Origin: Viscum album
Taxonomy: Eukaryota > Streptophyta > Magnoliopsida > Santalales > Viscaceae
Direction: 5' to 3'
Length of the DNA: 64,000 nucleotides
Assembly: GCA_963277665.1 (NCBI GenBank)
Contig: OY728153.1
Span: 270,294,250-270,358,249, forward strand
How positions within the stretch are numbered: the stretch's first letter is position 1; each line of letters starts with the position of its first letter. Shown here piece by piece: positions 35,273 through 49,100 of this stretch. A program made the translations under genes and the position numbers. The notes beneath the pieces are model-generated. The model saw only the letters and a program-made list of their open reading frames with translations. It was not told the origin of the DNA and ran no database searches.

Positions 35273-36850
35273 CCTAATAGGTTACTGACATTGATAATCA
35301 TCATTAAACTTTCTATTCGAGAACTATTTATTATAATTAAAATAATAATTTTATTTGAAACACTTGAGTATGGGTGGTGCATTTTGTGGAGCTTTCTCTC
35401 TATTCACATTATTAGCCAACCTCTTTTCCTCACTTCAGAAATCAATTGCACAATGAACTTCGTTTCTAATTTTAAAACATTTAATTTTACCCTTAATATA
35501 ATTTTTCCATGTTTACTTCTATATGTTGAGTATCAATAAAATATCATCTTCTTTTATTATTGGTGTTTAGAGTTAACTTTGAATACCATCATTATTCTTT
35601 TATCAAAACCATTAGATTTATGGGTAAATCCAATCTATATTTCCATCTTGATATCACATTGAATAATTTATTAAATCCTACTTAAGTCCCTTATGGACAA
35701 TGTAACTTAGAGACTTGGTTTTAATCCACTAGGAATTTTTTACCATTAATTTCAGGTTGGATGATAATACAGGAAGTGAACCTCACAAGTCTTGTAAAAC
35801 TTTCCTCACAGGTACCAATAGATTAATTATCCATATAATTTAGCTTGAATAATTCCTTATCCATTTTAGTATGAATAATATGAGGAAAGTACTTATTTAA
35901 AAATAATTTCTTAAACTTATCCCATTCCTCGAAGTCAATTTCATTTTTTGACTCGTATTCTGGATAAGAGTCCACAATTTATCCACTTCACCATAAAAAT
36001 GATAGAACAAAAATGAATTTTACTTTATTTGAATACTAGATTTTAGAAAATATATTTCTAATGGTATTGATCCATTTATAAATAACTAGTAGATCATTGG
36101 AACCACTAAAATACAGTCGAGGTTTCCTCATGAAGGACTCAAAAAAACATTGTTAAGTCCTTTGATTTTTTGTAATTTAGGCATGATTTATAGCTTGAAA
36201 ATGTTGTGTGAGCATAGAAATGATATTTTTCATTTCACATCCCATAACAATTGGTTTATCAAGATAATAATCCTTGAATTTTCCATCACATTCAACATTA
36301 AAATATTCATTTGGTTTCTAACAATTAACTAAATCAAAAAATTATAGTGTGAGAAACAATAACTATAGTGGGAAACTATAGAATCAAGAAAAATAAAATT
36401 TATATGATTTATAAACAATATACCCTTTTTTCAATCTATGAAACTTCAAGATTATCATATGAAATTCATGGTAATCATATGTCCAATTCTTTTATGATGG
36501 TCCGTAAAGAGTTTGTGAATATCCAAAACATTTCCACCCAGAGTATCGAACCAAATGGATAGTAAGGCCAATTATTATACACTAGGTGGTGATCAAGTCA
36601 GATACAATATTTCATTTTTAGTGTTATTATCCCTAGGTATGTCTTTTCTAGAGCCAAATCAACATGTAATATCCATAAAGAGATGTAATTTCTTAGAAAC
36701 CACTCACACTATCTTTCTCCAAAATTATAGGATATTTTCCTATAATTTGACTTATCCTTAGACTTATCATTAGAATTATACCTAGATATATACCAAGGGA
36801 TATCCCCAATGTTATCTCATCCTAGTTTCCAAAATTTTACCTAATCCTTA
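35273..36850 (-). pseudogene. expected gag and leader, not readable
   Basis: By position between the protease and the primer-binding site this should hold gag and the leader. I could not find a CX2CX4HX4C knuckle or capsid motifs on the minus strand. Plus-strand frames here (for example 35186-35539 and 36368-36562) are antisense or AT-rich chance frames. Confidence 0.4.
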
Positions 36851-36862
36851 CTTCGATACCAA
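36851..36862 (-). other. primer-binding site
   Basis: On the minus strand TTGGTATCGAAG lies six bases inside the LTR end at 36869, the same spacing as in the LARD-like element. It fits initiator Met-tRNA priming with one mismatch in the first eleven bases. Confidence 0.75.
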
Positions 36863-36868
36863 CTATAA

Positions 36869-39800
36869 TTACCCACATTTTTCATGAATATATATTATAT
36901 CCGAATAAATGAATATCATTATATAACACAAATATCTACACCATAATACTATAGGTATAATGACTTTGTAAATTTAGATACATAAAAAATAGTTCATAAA
37001 TCAGCTATATCATCTCTGACTAAGTTCTTCATAATAAGAACCCTTCTTAGAAATATCATACATAATACCTCTCTTCATTATCTGAGGAAATTAATCATAA
37101 GAATAGGTGAGTTTAGAAGCTTAGTTGTAGTAAAAAAGGGATATATCAACATAACATGAGTATATGGGTGTGATAACATGATAATAACATTTTAAATCCA
37201 AACCCTTTAGATCATTGATCATAAACCAGATTCATGACATAAATATTTGTACTTCACGAGACATGAATCATAAATGCTTAAAAGAATATAAACCATGAGA
37301 ACATAACATTAGAAAAAGACATAGATTTTTAGCATTCATAGATCCATAGAAAATTATCTCTTTAGCAGTAAAGAATAATTTAAAAAAATGATCATAGTGG
37401 AATGGGTCCACTCTCCACACTATCTTAGAAGTCAAGGTTCACTCCCTTGGCTATCATAGTTGACATAGTCACTTACTAAATTGGGTTCACTCTCTATTCT
37501 AGTCCCATTTATCTCATGAGATATTAAAATTTACCCAATTCATTGTAGTGATATATAGTTTCAAAAAATCCCATAATCCATATATTTGAATGCAACAAGA
37601 TCATAAAACATTAATCATATCATAACCCATGAAATGAAAATAGTTTTCATAAACATTTCATCATTGCATAATATGTGGGAAATAATAAATTTTATTAAAC
37701 AATATCCATCTTAGCGATAAATAATCTATAGAAATAATATGGTTGGTATCATTGGATAATATCCATAGTAAAAATTAATTAACATCAAATTATATCATCT
37801 TATATTGAAAATTATTTTGAAATATCACTTGGGAACATTTCATGAGAAACACAACCTTTACACTTTGAGAGAACTTATTTAAAATCTAAAAATTAACCAA
37901 ATAGTATGGAAAAATATTTATTTGAAAATCAAATTGGAAATTTTTAATGAATTTTTTTAATAATTTAGTTTTTATGAAGGTTTAAATTACGATTCATACC
38001 TAACATGTTAAAATGAAGTTTACATTCATAGTTTCAGTAAATAGTCAAACACGCCTTGTTTGGAAAGAAAAATAATGATTCTTTTTAAATAATTTTGTAA
38101 CAATATAATTTGGATAAAATATTAACTTAAATAATTATTCATGAATTTTAAAATATTTCATTAGTACATTTTTATAAAACATGGACATGGAAAAAAAGTA
38201 CTTTCAACAAAAGAGAGAGATGAAGTTAACTTTAATTAAAAACATTGTTTTGATATCCTGACTCCATTAAGCAAGGTAAATGAAAGGAAAAAATATAATT
38301 TCATTAAATAAACATAGGAGAATAAAATTAATTATTATCTTGAAATATAGATCATAATAATTCATTATTTGATCTTATTCATAAAAAACCTTGATAAATA
38401 ATGAAATTGCAATAAAAATCCCTTACCACTTTGGTATATTTTGAATCGAAATCCCAAGAAATAAAGAAACTTAGATGGGTATTTATATCCCATAAATTTT
38501 ATTATAATTATAATTAAATAAATTCATGGGTACTATATACACTACACAGAAGAAATAAGCAGTGAACATGGCACGTGTCCCACAGAAATAAAAGTGAGAT
38601 GAAAATCCCCTTACTTCACGTATTGAAATTATTTTTACTCATTCTTATATAAAAAATATAGGTTTATTATAAATTTATTATAGTAATATAATAATATATA
38701 TAATAATATATGTTATTTAATTATGACCCTTTGTTACCCATTTATTTACAATTTGCTAGTTAAAATCACATTTTGGGTAATATTGTATTGCTTTTTCATC
38801 TATGTTTTGGTGTGGTATTTTTAGTCCTTTTACTATGATAATGGAAATTTCATATAAATAATTTGAACCATGATATAAATATCATATAAATTCAATATAT
38901 ATGTATTTGAAAAAATCCATTAAATCTAGATATAGAAAATGAATTACTCTATTCACAGAGAAGGAAGGTTGTATGTACACATGAACAATATTTCCATTTT
39001 CATAGAGGATGGAATGAAAGAATGGAAAATATTTACGTAAATTTATAGAATAAATTTTATTTAATATATATCATAAATATATTTTTTAATCTATCCTTAT
39101 TTCCATCCATGTCAAAATAAAACAAAAAACATATTACATCGCTTCGTAGAGGATAATATCTACATATACGCATGAGTGATGTTATCATTTTCTAAAAAAT
39201 AGTAGGTAAGAAGGTATATGTGATATTATAATTATGGAAGTATAATTTTATCACAAATATCATAAAAATATTTTAGATACATAATTACATCCATTCATGA
39301 GAGGCATTGAAGGAAATCAAATTACATCGATTCACGATGTGATGGTCTACCGTACACATGATCAACATTTTCATTTCCCATTTGTTCTAGGAGGAGATGG
39401 ATATAGATTATAATATTTTAATAATAAAATTTTAGTATATTGAAGATACTTATGTTAAAATATCATCATATTTTATGAAGAAATAAAATAAAAACACTCT
39501 TTGTAGAGCGATACCTTTTCTTTGGACAACCTTGTTAGGTTAGCACCAAAAGCCATCTTATGAGGGTTTACTAATCCCAATATGGACTATATGAGGTGTG
39601 GAGGATTGTAATAAAATATTATTTAAGTAATTGTATGAATATAAGTCTTTTTAATAGTGAATAGGATAGGTTATGGGATGACCATTTATAAGTGGGGGAG
39701 AGGACACACTTGCAATTTTTGAAAACAAAAAGGTATAACCACGTTTTAAATATGAAAAAAGGATAAAAAATGGATAATAATAGAAAATTTGTTGGTATAT

Positions 39801-40717
39801 GGTCGAAATATATCCATAAAATAGGATTTTGAAATTTATTTAGGTCTTTGGGACCCTTATATGTTTATTTTAATCCCTGGTAAACTCCTCTTAATCTTAA
39901 CCGTAGTAATTTATTTGTACTATTTTTAATATTAATTATGAAGAAAATTAAGTTAACCTTATAATATAATTTTAATTATTATGAATCAAAATATGTAATA
40001 CATTTTTTAATAACAAATTACAAAAAGTGATAGAATTTAATTTAAAAGTAAACTCACATACTTGATGAAAAAAATGTTTCCAATGAATTTGTTTTCATAA
40101 GTATATAAAGATTTCATATCACATTTGAACATAAAATCAGTTATAATGACCAAAATTGGGTTATTTATAATATAATTGATTTTTTTTTTGAAAAAACAAA
40201 TTAAAAAAAATTGGAACCTTATAAATTTATTAATGGAAAATTCATTTTAAAAAACATTGGTATTTTTCATTATTTATCAAAATATTAATATAATTTGAAA
40301 ATTATCATAAATCCACTCTAAGATAATTGTTATATTTTTATTTAAAAAATAAAAGATTCTTTTTAAAATAAATTTTATGAAATTGGAAAAATTTAATTTT
40401 ATTATTTCTTCACAAAAATAAATGAAAATCATTTTTTAGAAGAAATCTATTTTCAATGTATATAAAGAATTTACCAAAACTTATATACTTATTTTTCAAT
40501 ATATTTCCACTACCTAACACCAGTATCCATAATTAATAAAATTTGCTTATTTTTATTCATACTTTCAAGTTTAATAACTTGGTTATAACATTCTTGTTTA
40601 AATAATAATATTTACAGTATATTGCGGTTTGTTAAAAATAAGTGTTACGTGTAACATGAGTTATTAAAGAAATTTAATTTATTTTAAAAATATTTCATAA
40701 AATCTCAGGGGGTTACA
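36869..40717 (-). repeat. 5' LTR of the minus-strand gypsy element
   Basis: This 3,849-bp LTR begins on the minus strand with TGTAACCCCC at 40717 and ends GGGTAA at 36869. It has a TATA box at 39684-39690 and subrepeat cores near 38948, 39131 and 39325. Its last bases resemble the end of the LARD-like LTR. No coding frame. Confidence 0.8.
39684..39690 (-). promoter_or_regulatory. LTR core promoter (TATA box)
   Basis: On the minus strand CTTATAAATGG follows CAAGTGTGTCCTCTCCCCCA. It is 1,027 bp from the LTR start. Upstream sequence (AAGTGTGTC then CCCCAC) is shared with the other LTR. Confidence 0.6.
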
Positions 40718-42283
40718 CACCAAAAGGAAAGTGATATACCATAACTCCCATTTTAGGGTTCTGATACACATAAATCAGGCATCTCATGCCACAATTAACT
40801 TCCCCCTCCAGGGTACCAATCCTCATCGGCCATCTGTATACCAGAATACCCCATTAGGACCAAAATCACTTCCCTGATTACATAATGGAAAAATATTATA
40901 GTGATTTTTATCAAGTAAATCAAAATTTGTTTTTTTCAATAAATGAAATACCATTCAAAATTTATAGAGGGTAACACTTTATAAATTATTATCTAAATTA
41001 AAAAATAATAGTTAATCACTGACAGAGAGAGTAAATAATTTAATTTGGTTAATTTGAATACCACTAAGAATCTATATGGGAAAAACCATATTGGTTGTTG
41101 TTGAAACTATAAGTAATTTAATTCAATATATTTTTCTTGTCACTTTCTACAATTAGATTAACAATCTCACAAAATCATGAAAATGTTATGTGATTATACA
41201 TGCATGATATAACGCATGAAAAAACACCTCATGCCACTCTGTGCAAACAGAGAAACCCAAAAAATCTATAAATCCATAACATTATTTTGAACATGAATCA
41301 ACTTAATAATAACAATGAAAAGAAAGAATACCTCTCTAAAATCCCTGGTGACTTGGACTTTAGCTCATGTAGGTATTGGATAGACACACAACACATCATT
41401 CATCCAAATTCCAACTAGTCCTATCTCATTTATACTATATATCAGTAGTAAAATAACTAAAACAATAATCTAATACCACTTAATAATATTGTAGACCCAT
41501 ATCACTCTATAGTGACGAGAATAATTATTTATATGATCTTAGGAATTCCTCCCCATATGATAAATGATGATGACTACTGGTGAGGGTCAAAAATGTTACA
41601 ATGAGAATTATATACCCTCGTATTAGATTAAAATAAACAGTAAAAATAACATAAAATTAGTAATAAAAATCCAATAAGAACAAAAAAATGTTTCTAAGCC
41701 ACCATAAATAAGTAATAAACACATTTTATAACAAAATTAAATATATAACATTTTAAAAAATTCAGGAAGACATAAATAAGATCTCTTATGGGTAGATCAT
41801 ATACATCCAAAACCAAAATAAATGAAAATAAAAACAATCAACACCTGGTTCTGATTCATACAATCAGTCTTAAATCCCGACCCCATCCAAACTATCCATC
41901 TCAACTATCCAACAATGGACCTCTACCCTATATGTTCCTACATTCATGAGGTCTTCTCCGGTACTAAAGTGTTAGGTCCTCCTGAGTAGGGTGTGAGTAA
42001 AACTTAGTAGGATACTACCAAGGATGTACCTATTATAATTAATAAATTATAAACATGTGCAATGTGATATTATTATGATAAATAAGGAAATTATGAATGT
42101 TTAATTTTTTAATCACTATTGATCCTCAACTTCTATAGTGACACCTAGAATCAAGCATACCATCTTCAAATAGCTCCAAATTTCAATTAATATGTTAGAT
42201 AAACCTAAAAAGGGCCAAATAAGTTCTTTTTTGTTTATACCATAATATATCATTCCATGAAATATATAATCCGGGGTAATAGC
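40718..42283. other. decayed repeat DNA, possibly a Tekay-like LTR tail (minus)
   Basis: No gene is seen. Around 41890-42010 the order of short motifs (GGTCCTCCTGAGTAGGG, then GTGAGTAAAACTTAGTAGG) parallels 44745-44845 in the Gag-only element's LTR (GGTCCTCCTGGGACTCCG and GTGAGTATAAACATACTCAG). That suggests an older minus-strand LTR of the same clade, whose ends I cannot place. Confidence 0.35.
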
Positions 42284-42700
42284 ACCCTCCCCATATATCA
42301 CTCTATATCATAATCATTGGGGGATACACACCCCACATCTATATGTCTATATATAAAAATAAATGGGTGGATATACACCTCACCTAAAATATATCTATAT
42401 ATTTTAATCATAACGGTGATACATTCCCCTCTCGGTATATCTCCATATATCATAATCATCATAGGGATATGAAAACCACATAGTATATATCCACACATCA
42501 TAATTATAGAGGGGATATATACCCTACCCGATACGTGCCTATATATCATAATAATTTTAGGGAAACACAACCCACCCGATATATATCCATATACTAAAAT
42601 CATTTGGTGGATACAAACCCACCCTGGAAAACCATAAATGTTCCATAATTTTGGGTAACAATTCCCACCCCATAATACCATCATATATCATTATGGAAAA
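42284..42700 (-). repeat. 48-bp minisatellite, about 8 imperfect copies
   Basis: Copies of a 48-bp unit containing CATATATCATAATCAT and GGGGATA-A-ACCC follow one another. Because 48 is divisible by three, the minus strand stays open for 128 codons as 16-residue repeats (GGLCFPKIIMIYRHVS, GRVYIPSIIMMCGYIL and similar). The position beside Tekay-like LTR motifs matches where the other two Tekay-type LTRs carry tandem arrays, so an LTR subrepeat array is the simplest explanation rather than a gene. Confidence 0.8.
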
Positions 42701-44340
42701 TATTTTCCCTCCCTAGAAACATATACCAACTCACACCCATGGGTATACTCCCATATTTGAATCTTATATAACATAGATCACAATCAAGGGGTTGGATACT
42801 CACCTAAACCCCATATTTATTTCCTAGATTTTCCTCTCAATTAGAAAACTTATTCTCATTAATAAACTTATTTTTAGAGATAACTATTATTTCCTTCAAG
42901 AACTATTACTCCTCATATTAAACATAAAACTAAGGCACCCACCATTTTCCCCAAGTTCTCATGATGTCCAAATACCCCTAATCGGTTACTCCATTTAATT
43001 TCACATCCTTGGTTAATTTTTTTTTTTCAATTGGGTAATAAAAACTCTCAACACAATCAATCCCACATCACGGTATAATCAGCCACATAGGTGGTGTAAC
43101 ACATGTATCAAACTAGAGAGATGGTATAATTCCCCTGTCACTTTGAATGTCAAAATTGGCCAGTCCACTAACACCAAAACTATATATAAATACTTTCCCC
43201 AGTATAAACCTAATCTACCCATTTCCAAACAACTACACTTTCCTTTTTTAAGGGAGCTAAGGGAACCTATGTAGTCTTATTGTGAGATCGGTCAAAAATT
43301 CATTTTTAATATCCTTATATATAGCACAATGTCTAACCTTGGGGATGTCTGAATGATGTAAATCATTCATCAAAGAGAATGATCCAAAATATTTTTGGTT
43401 GTTTATTTATTTTTAAACTAATTAAAACATAAATAAAAATGATTCAAAACAACCAAAAAAATAAAAAATGGAAAAATAATAGTAAGATGAATGAGAAAAA
43501 ATAAGTAAAAACTAGACTAATCTTGAGTTATTCTACTTTTATAATACCTATCATAAATATACTAAAATATTTAACCATTAATAGAAAACCACAATCAAAT
43601 AAAAAATATATTTCTCGACTAAAATCACCACTCTCACCCAAAATAGTGATCATTCTTGCAACGATTTTACACAATGCATGAATATTATCCTAATTATAAT
43701 AAGAAACAATCCAAAGAGTCTTTTAAACAAGGATGGATCCTATAAATAAATAATTGATTTATGATCATATGGTCACACATCATCACTCATGTCATTCATA
43801 TAGAATAAAAAAATGAAAAATAGGAAAAAGAGTATGAGTAAGTGAGTAGAAAACTAATTCTAGATATCAAAATTCCATTGAAACTCCCCACTTAAAAATC
43901 ACTGTTTACTAATATTTTTGAATAAGGTAGGGATCATTTATTATATTAATCTCAATAAAACATCAATATTTACTTCCTAAAACTATTTTTCTGGTTAAAC
44001 CTCAATTTTTATGGTAAAAGAACAGAAAAATGAGGGATAATCACCACACATTATTTATAAAATAGAAATTATGTAGTATAATCAAATGTTAACAAATGAA
44101 GAATAGAATCTCCCAAAATAGACTTAACCTCCTATTTATAAATGAAATGACACAACATTAATAAAATATCTAATAAGAAAAATAATCATTGTGGCTTGAA
44201 ATATATATGTTTTTTTAGTATCCAACAAGTTACATTTAAGTGATTGTAACTTCATCATATAACTATAAATTTCTTCCATGTGATTCTGGATTCAAATTTA
44301 AGAAAAATGAACCTAAATGTATTGTCATCTTGATTATTCT
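42701..44340. other. AT-rich sequence, no gene recognised
   Basis: No protein motif on either strand. A TATATATAAA box at 43181-43190 (plus) is followed by a CA/CT-rich leader-like stretch and could be a promoter of a lost element. The rest is AT-rich up to the target duplication at 44341. Confidence 0.45.
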
Positions 44341-44345
44341 TTAAA
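44341..44345. repeat. target-site duplication TTAAA (left)
   Basis: TTAAA directly precedes TGTCACGACC at 44346 and recurs directly after the other LTR end at 59755-59759. It defines the ends of the Gag-only element. Confidence 0.85.
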
Positions 44346-45063
44346 TGTCACGACCTGACCCAACAGGGCTCGAGCCATGACTCCCCAAGCCCACCTCCAA
44401 TAGGCCAGGGGCTGGCGTCTAGCGCCGAGTAGGCTATCACACACATTGGAGGAATTATCCCAAGGTACCTGTACACACACACACCCACCCACACCTCCAT
44501 GCAACAGAGCCGAGATATATAAAACTGAAAAGTAAAATGCATGCATACAACTATCCCAACTAGAGTGCAATCAGTACAAAAAAGGGAAAAACAAGGCCCA
44601 CCAAAATAAAAATACTAGGGGCGTCTAACCTGCTCTGAAGAAGGGGAATACTATCACCAACACCTGCTAGAAAGCTCCCTCGGCACCGCACTGATAAACA
44701 CCCCGGTCAGTCTCGGTCACTCAGCTCTTCCTACTCTGGGTCCTCCTGGGACTCCGTTGAAAGGCATGTGGTCTGCAAAAGACACAAACATGTGAAGGAA
44801 AATCCTATGTAGGGGTGAGTATAAACATACTCAGTAGGCACCCCAAAAACCAAAAAAAAAAGAGAGCAACTAAAAGGCAACAGTCCGCTCATCCCAGCCA
44901 GAGAGAACCCAGATGATAGAGAAACTCCATCTTGCGACCATCCTCGGCTAAACACAACTAGTCAGCTCAGCTCAAGTGTATTCCCATACATAAAACATGA
45001 ACAATCCAGATATACTCAACTCACGCAACAACCACATGAGGTACCGACCTCATTACTAAAAAC

Positions 45064-45066
45064 TGT
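45064..45066. repeat. TGT target duplication of the CACTA element (left)
   Basis: TGT lies directly before CACTACAAAA, and the same three bases directly follow TTTTGTAGTG at 52068-52070. Three bases is the usual CACTA duplication. The uninterrupted LTR copy reads ACTGTCCACA at this place. Confidence 0.85.
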
Positions 45067-45096
45067 CACTACAAAAAAAGTGGCTTTTTCCAACAG
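45067..45096 (+). repeat. CACTA left terminal inverted repeat
   Basis: Starts CACTACAAAA and ends TTTTTCCAACAG; it pairs with 52038-52067. The central eight bases differ between ends. Confidence 0.85.
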
Positions 45097-45340
45097 AAAA
45101 TACCGACAGATAATATATCTATTGGTAAAAAGGATTAATTCCAATAGATATTAATTTTTGTTGATATTAACTACAGGCACCAACAGTTTTATTTACCGAA
45201 AAATATATCTGTTTATATTAGTAGTTAAACACCAATAAATAATTTAAATACATTTAAATCTGTTGGATTATCATAATAATACCAGCAATTGATTTATTGA
45301 TAAATAAAGTTGTTGTTGTTTATTATTATTATCACCAACA
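45097..45340. repeat. CACTA left subterminal repeats
   Basis: Short motifs of the form CCGACAG, CTATTGGTAA, CACCAACAG, TCTGTTGG and ACCAGCAA recur in both orientations. Similar motifs fill 51805-52037 at the other end. Such clusters are the binding sites of the small CACTA protein in known elements. Confidence 0.65.
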
Positions 45341-45628
45341 AGTCATTTTCTATTATAAATATTTTTTGTAATAAATTATTTAGTAATATCAAATATTATA
45401 ACAAAAAATTGAATATATAGATTGAAAAATTACTTATTACAAACATATCATTTTGATAATAAAAATATATGATTAATTAAAATATTCATAATTTAACTAA
45501 AATACCAATAAAATTATATGATAATATATATATATATAAACACTTTTTTTACACAAGATAATTTTTTATATCAATTGGATCGAAATTAGGAATCAATTAT
45601 AGAATTTAAGAACCCCACGACCCCCCTG

Positions 45629-46147
45629 ATGGATGGCGACCGACATCCCCACGACCCGCTTCCCCAACCCTACCTCCCCTTTCCTCTCCGACATTCCTCA
45701 CCGGCATTCCTTGCAAACATCCTTGCGTCACGGGAACCCCTCACAGTTACTGGTCAATGTTCCTCATTCAAATATCCACAAAACCACTCCCTATTCCTGG
45801 TCAGCATCCCCCACCAACATCATCGCGCGAACCCCCTCTCTGTTTCCAGATTCCATCCTCATGTGAAACCCCTCACTAGACCTTCCATCCAAGGTATTCC
45901 AATCCATCATCCCCACTCGACCATCGTTGTCCACATCATTTTAGCCAGGTATCCCCACGCGACCCCTCTATCCAAGGTTCCCCAGCTCGACCATATCCAT
46001 CCTAGAATCCCTCTCCACCCCCATGGTCATCCCTTACCTCGCACTGCGGCATCCACTGATGCCCCCTGGTTTGAAGGTTGTCTACTACTCACTGATTTGG
46101 AGCTTTTTCACAGAAAAACATCTCGACATGGCTTTCAGCACTGGTAG
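45629..46147 (+). other. 172-codon open frame in a C-rich tract inside the CACTA element
   Basis: The frame opens with ATG at 45629 and ends TAG at 46145. The peptide is rich in His, Pro, Ser and Leu, with no domain that I recognise. The plus strand here is strongly C-rich, with recurring CATCCCC/CGACCC-like words, so the frame may stay open because of composition. It might be a first exon of a captured host gene or of the element's own gene, but I see no supporting splice or homology evidence. Confidence 0.25.
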
Positions 46148-49100
46148 AGCTTCCTGGTTGCTAATTGGTGCTGGGTTTGATCTCTAAGCTTCTTTTTGTG
46201 ACAAATAGATCTTCTACAATGTTTTACTCTATCTTAGTTTGTAGATTACATTTCATATTTAGTATGAACTTGTTTTTTAACAGGCTTTATGATCATTATT
46301 TTGGTTAGAACGCTAACCATTGTAATATTTTTTGAATTTCTAGGCAAATAATTTTATTTTTTCCCTCTGCTTTTTTCACCAGTAGGCATAGAATTTTCAT
46401 CCATTTTGTTTGTTACTTATCATTTTATTGTGGTTCCTCCATAACAAATTACTAAATCTTATGAAGGTAGACTATCAAGGGGGATGTATATGGTATTGAA
46501 TAATTAAATTTCATTCTTTTTAAGTCCTCCCTAACCATCCCGTTTCAATCCATGTTTTATTCTTAGTTACTTGATTTTATGATATAATTGTTTACATTGG
46601 TCATTTTTCTACAGTTCTCCCTCAACATTGGGTCTGTGACTGTCTTCCATTACTGGAACTAGAGAAAACATTGTATTCAATGATATCTAAGTTAATTGTT
46701 TATCTTTTATCCCCTTAATTAACACCTGAATGATTTATATTCTTTTAAACATGTATGTTGACTACCAATTTTATTAGTTTTCATATCATAATTTGTTTTG
46801 GGTGAAAATATGTTGACATTGTGTTGAAATTTTCATCACAAGTTCACTTTATTAATTCAAAATTACATTGACACGAGCCTTACTATTTTGGGTCCAAAGA
46901 AGGATAATTTTTTTTACCAGTGACAAAAATTCACTGTAAAAAGTGGGAATACAACTTCATATGTGAATACAGATAGAAATTCCAAGTGGATAGACATTCC
47001 AATTGTGATGAGCTTATATTATGCTTTGTCGCATCATTCTATAGTTATAGTCGCTTCTTCTCTCCGCCATGGATGCATAGCCGGTCGCGCGAAGCCCGAA
47101 TCCAATCTCTTCCTATCTATCATTGAAAAATGGAACCTCTTTTGCTTGTGTAGCTGCAATGGCGGGGGCCTCGGGTAACACTTCTTCGAGGGAAGGTGGT
47201 AGCGGCCATAAGGATCACTGACTGGCTCGGATCGCTATCAATTATCTCTCTCACCAACTCCAGGGCACCATAGGGATGAACAATGAAAAGAGAGGGTAAG
47301 AGGGTCTGATAGAGGCAGAAAAATTGACATCCTATAGATTCAAACCTCTCCAATAGCATCTACTTGTCCTTAGAGTTCATCACAAGGTCATCCCACCACT
47401 CATACTATTCTGGTGAGGAGACTTCTACCCCCATCAAAATTTTAAAGAGAATATTCTACTGTCTTCACCACCATGTTTTTCTCTTGGTTAGTTGGCCTTG
47501 TCAGGGTAAAGGAATCATAACTCAATGGAAAAAGGGAGAAGAATGTGGTTCATATAAAGAAATTCAGGTTTCTAGTGGAATCATATTTTGTAGGTATGTG
47601 CACCATCCTTTTTAAGATTCCTCCAACAGCCGAAGAGGACCCAACAATGAGACCGCCATGCTATGAACACTGTAAAAAAATGGGAAAGCATTATATGAGT
47701 GATTCAAGTGGTTCCCACTCAGTAGTGAAAGAGGGTAACTCCCACTTATGGTTGGTTATAAATCTGAGTGGCACACTAACTTTCTATGAATTGGCATCTA
47801 TGTTTCTCTGATTTCCTGCTTCACAGATTGATGGTATGTGCTCTACTGTTTTTTGCCTCAGAATATACGAATAAAATGAAAACATACAATAAAAATATAG
47901 GATGAGCTTATATTATGTTTTCATTATTCTATGGAATTCATTCATTCATTTTCATTGACTAGATTCTGAGATTAGATGTGATAATGTCATATATGTTGTA
48001 AAGAACATTGCAACATTGAACAGGTCCCTTTTTACACTGCATGATTCTCAAATTCATATCGATATTCCAATGCTTTATGACAAAGATAAGAAGATGGTTT
48101 TTGTTGATTTGATACTTTTTTTTCACTTTTCTATTATAATTATTTGTAAAAAATATAGCCCATTTTCCCACATTTTCCAGGGAAAAAAACATGTATTCAT
48201 ACATACAATTTAGTACAAGTGTCACCATAGGAATGTGTTGAAACTATTCAAGGATTAAAAATAAGAAAAAATATAAGTGAATCAGTTGATGGAATCCCAA
48301 AATAGAGTGGGTTTATTCATTAAATAACCATGGGTAATGATTTTGGGTAATGGCCCTAATTTGAGAGTTGTTGCTTCAATGAACAAATAAAAAACTTTTC
48401 ATCTTTTTATTATGACATATATATCTTAATTGTTATTGGTAATCTACACTTATAAATTTAATAACATTATATGTATTTATTGCTCTGAATTTTCTCATTT
48501 TTCATTCTTTGATATCCTTCCTCCTCCATATCCAATTTATTTTTTAGATTTACTCCGTTGATCAATTAGTTGTTGCGTTTCCTTTTATGTTTAGTGAAGC
48601 CATGTGATATGTGGATTCCCATCGTTCAAAAACTGAATTTTTATATAGAAATGTATATTTACTTCATTAATTGAAACCCCTTATGTTTGTCAACCCATTC
48701 CTCATGCATCTTTATGAATGAGCTGTTGATGATCTGATTAATGAGCATTTAAAAATTTTATAAATGGGTACACATTTCTAAGATGAAAACACAGTTTGTA
48801 GTATGATCATCTAGATTTTTTATTTGACTAATCCTAAAATCTTCATGTTATTATCGATTGTTGAGTTCTTATGAATGGCCTAACTAATTTAAAGATAAAA
48901 TTAATAAATCACATTGATAATATTCATCCTCAAGGTTAGAAAGTAGTACAAAAAAGGATATTTCTTTACACGGGTCTATACCTTTTTATTTAGGATGAGG
49001 AAACCAATATGTGATTCATTCCAGAATGCTTATATTATTCATAATGTGAGTCATGTTAAATGCATCAATACACATCTTTACAGATGCTTTAATCTAATGT

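Larger units (their letters stand above)
29391..40717 (-). mobile_element. decayed Ty3/gypsy element, minus strand, with truncated 3' LTR
   Basis: The 5' LTR at 36869-40717 and a shorter copy at about 29391-31836 align, both beginning TGTAAC on the minus strand. Between them the minus strand reads protease, RT, RNase H and integrase in gypsy order (35272 down to 32400), and a primer-binding site lies at 36851-36862. The 3' LTR lacks about 1.4 kb: part of its interior and its end. All coding parts carry many stops. Its LTR layout (TATA box then subrepeats) resembles that of the LARD-like element next door, suggesting related lineages. Confidence 0.82.

Noticed and set aside
42298..42684. 128-codon minus frame as a repeat protein
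   Set aside because: The frame follows from a 48-bp tandem repeat; there are no start context, promoter or partner exons to support a gene.
43181..43190. TATATATAAA promoter of an endogenous pararetrovirus
   Set aside because: No movement protein, coat or RT sequence nearby; a TATA-like string is expected by chance in AT-rich DNA.
44334..44570. Minus frames at LTR tails (also 56559-56798 and 21754-21987) with similar peptides
   Set aside because: Their similarity reflects shared LTR tail DNA, not a conserved protein; the frames are short and cross LTR ends.
45629..46147. 172-codon frame as a host gene
   Set aside because: No recognised domain, strong C-bias, and located inside a transposon; kept only as a low-confidence open frame.
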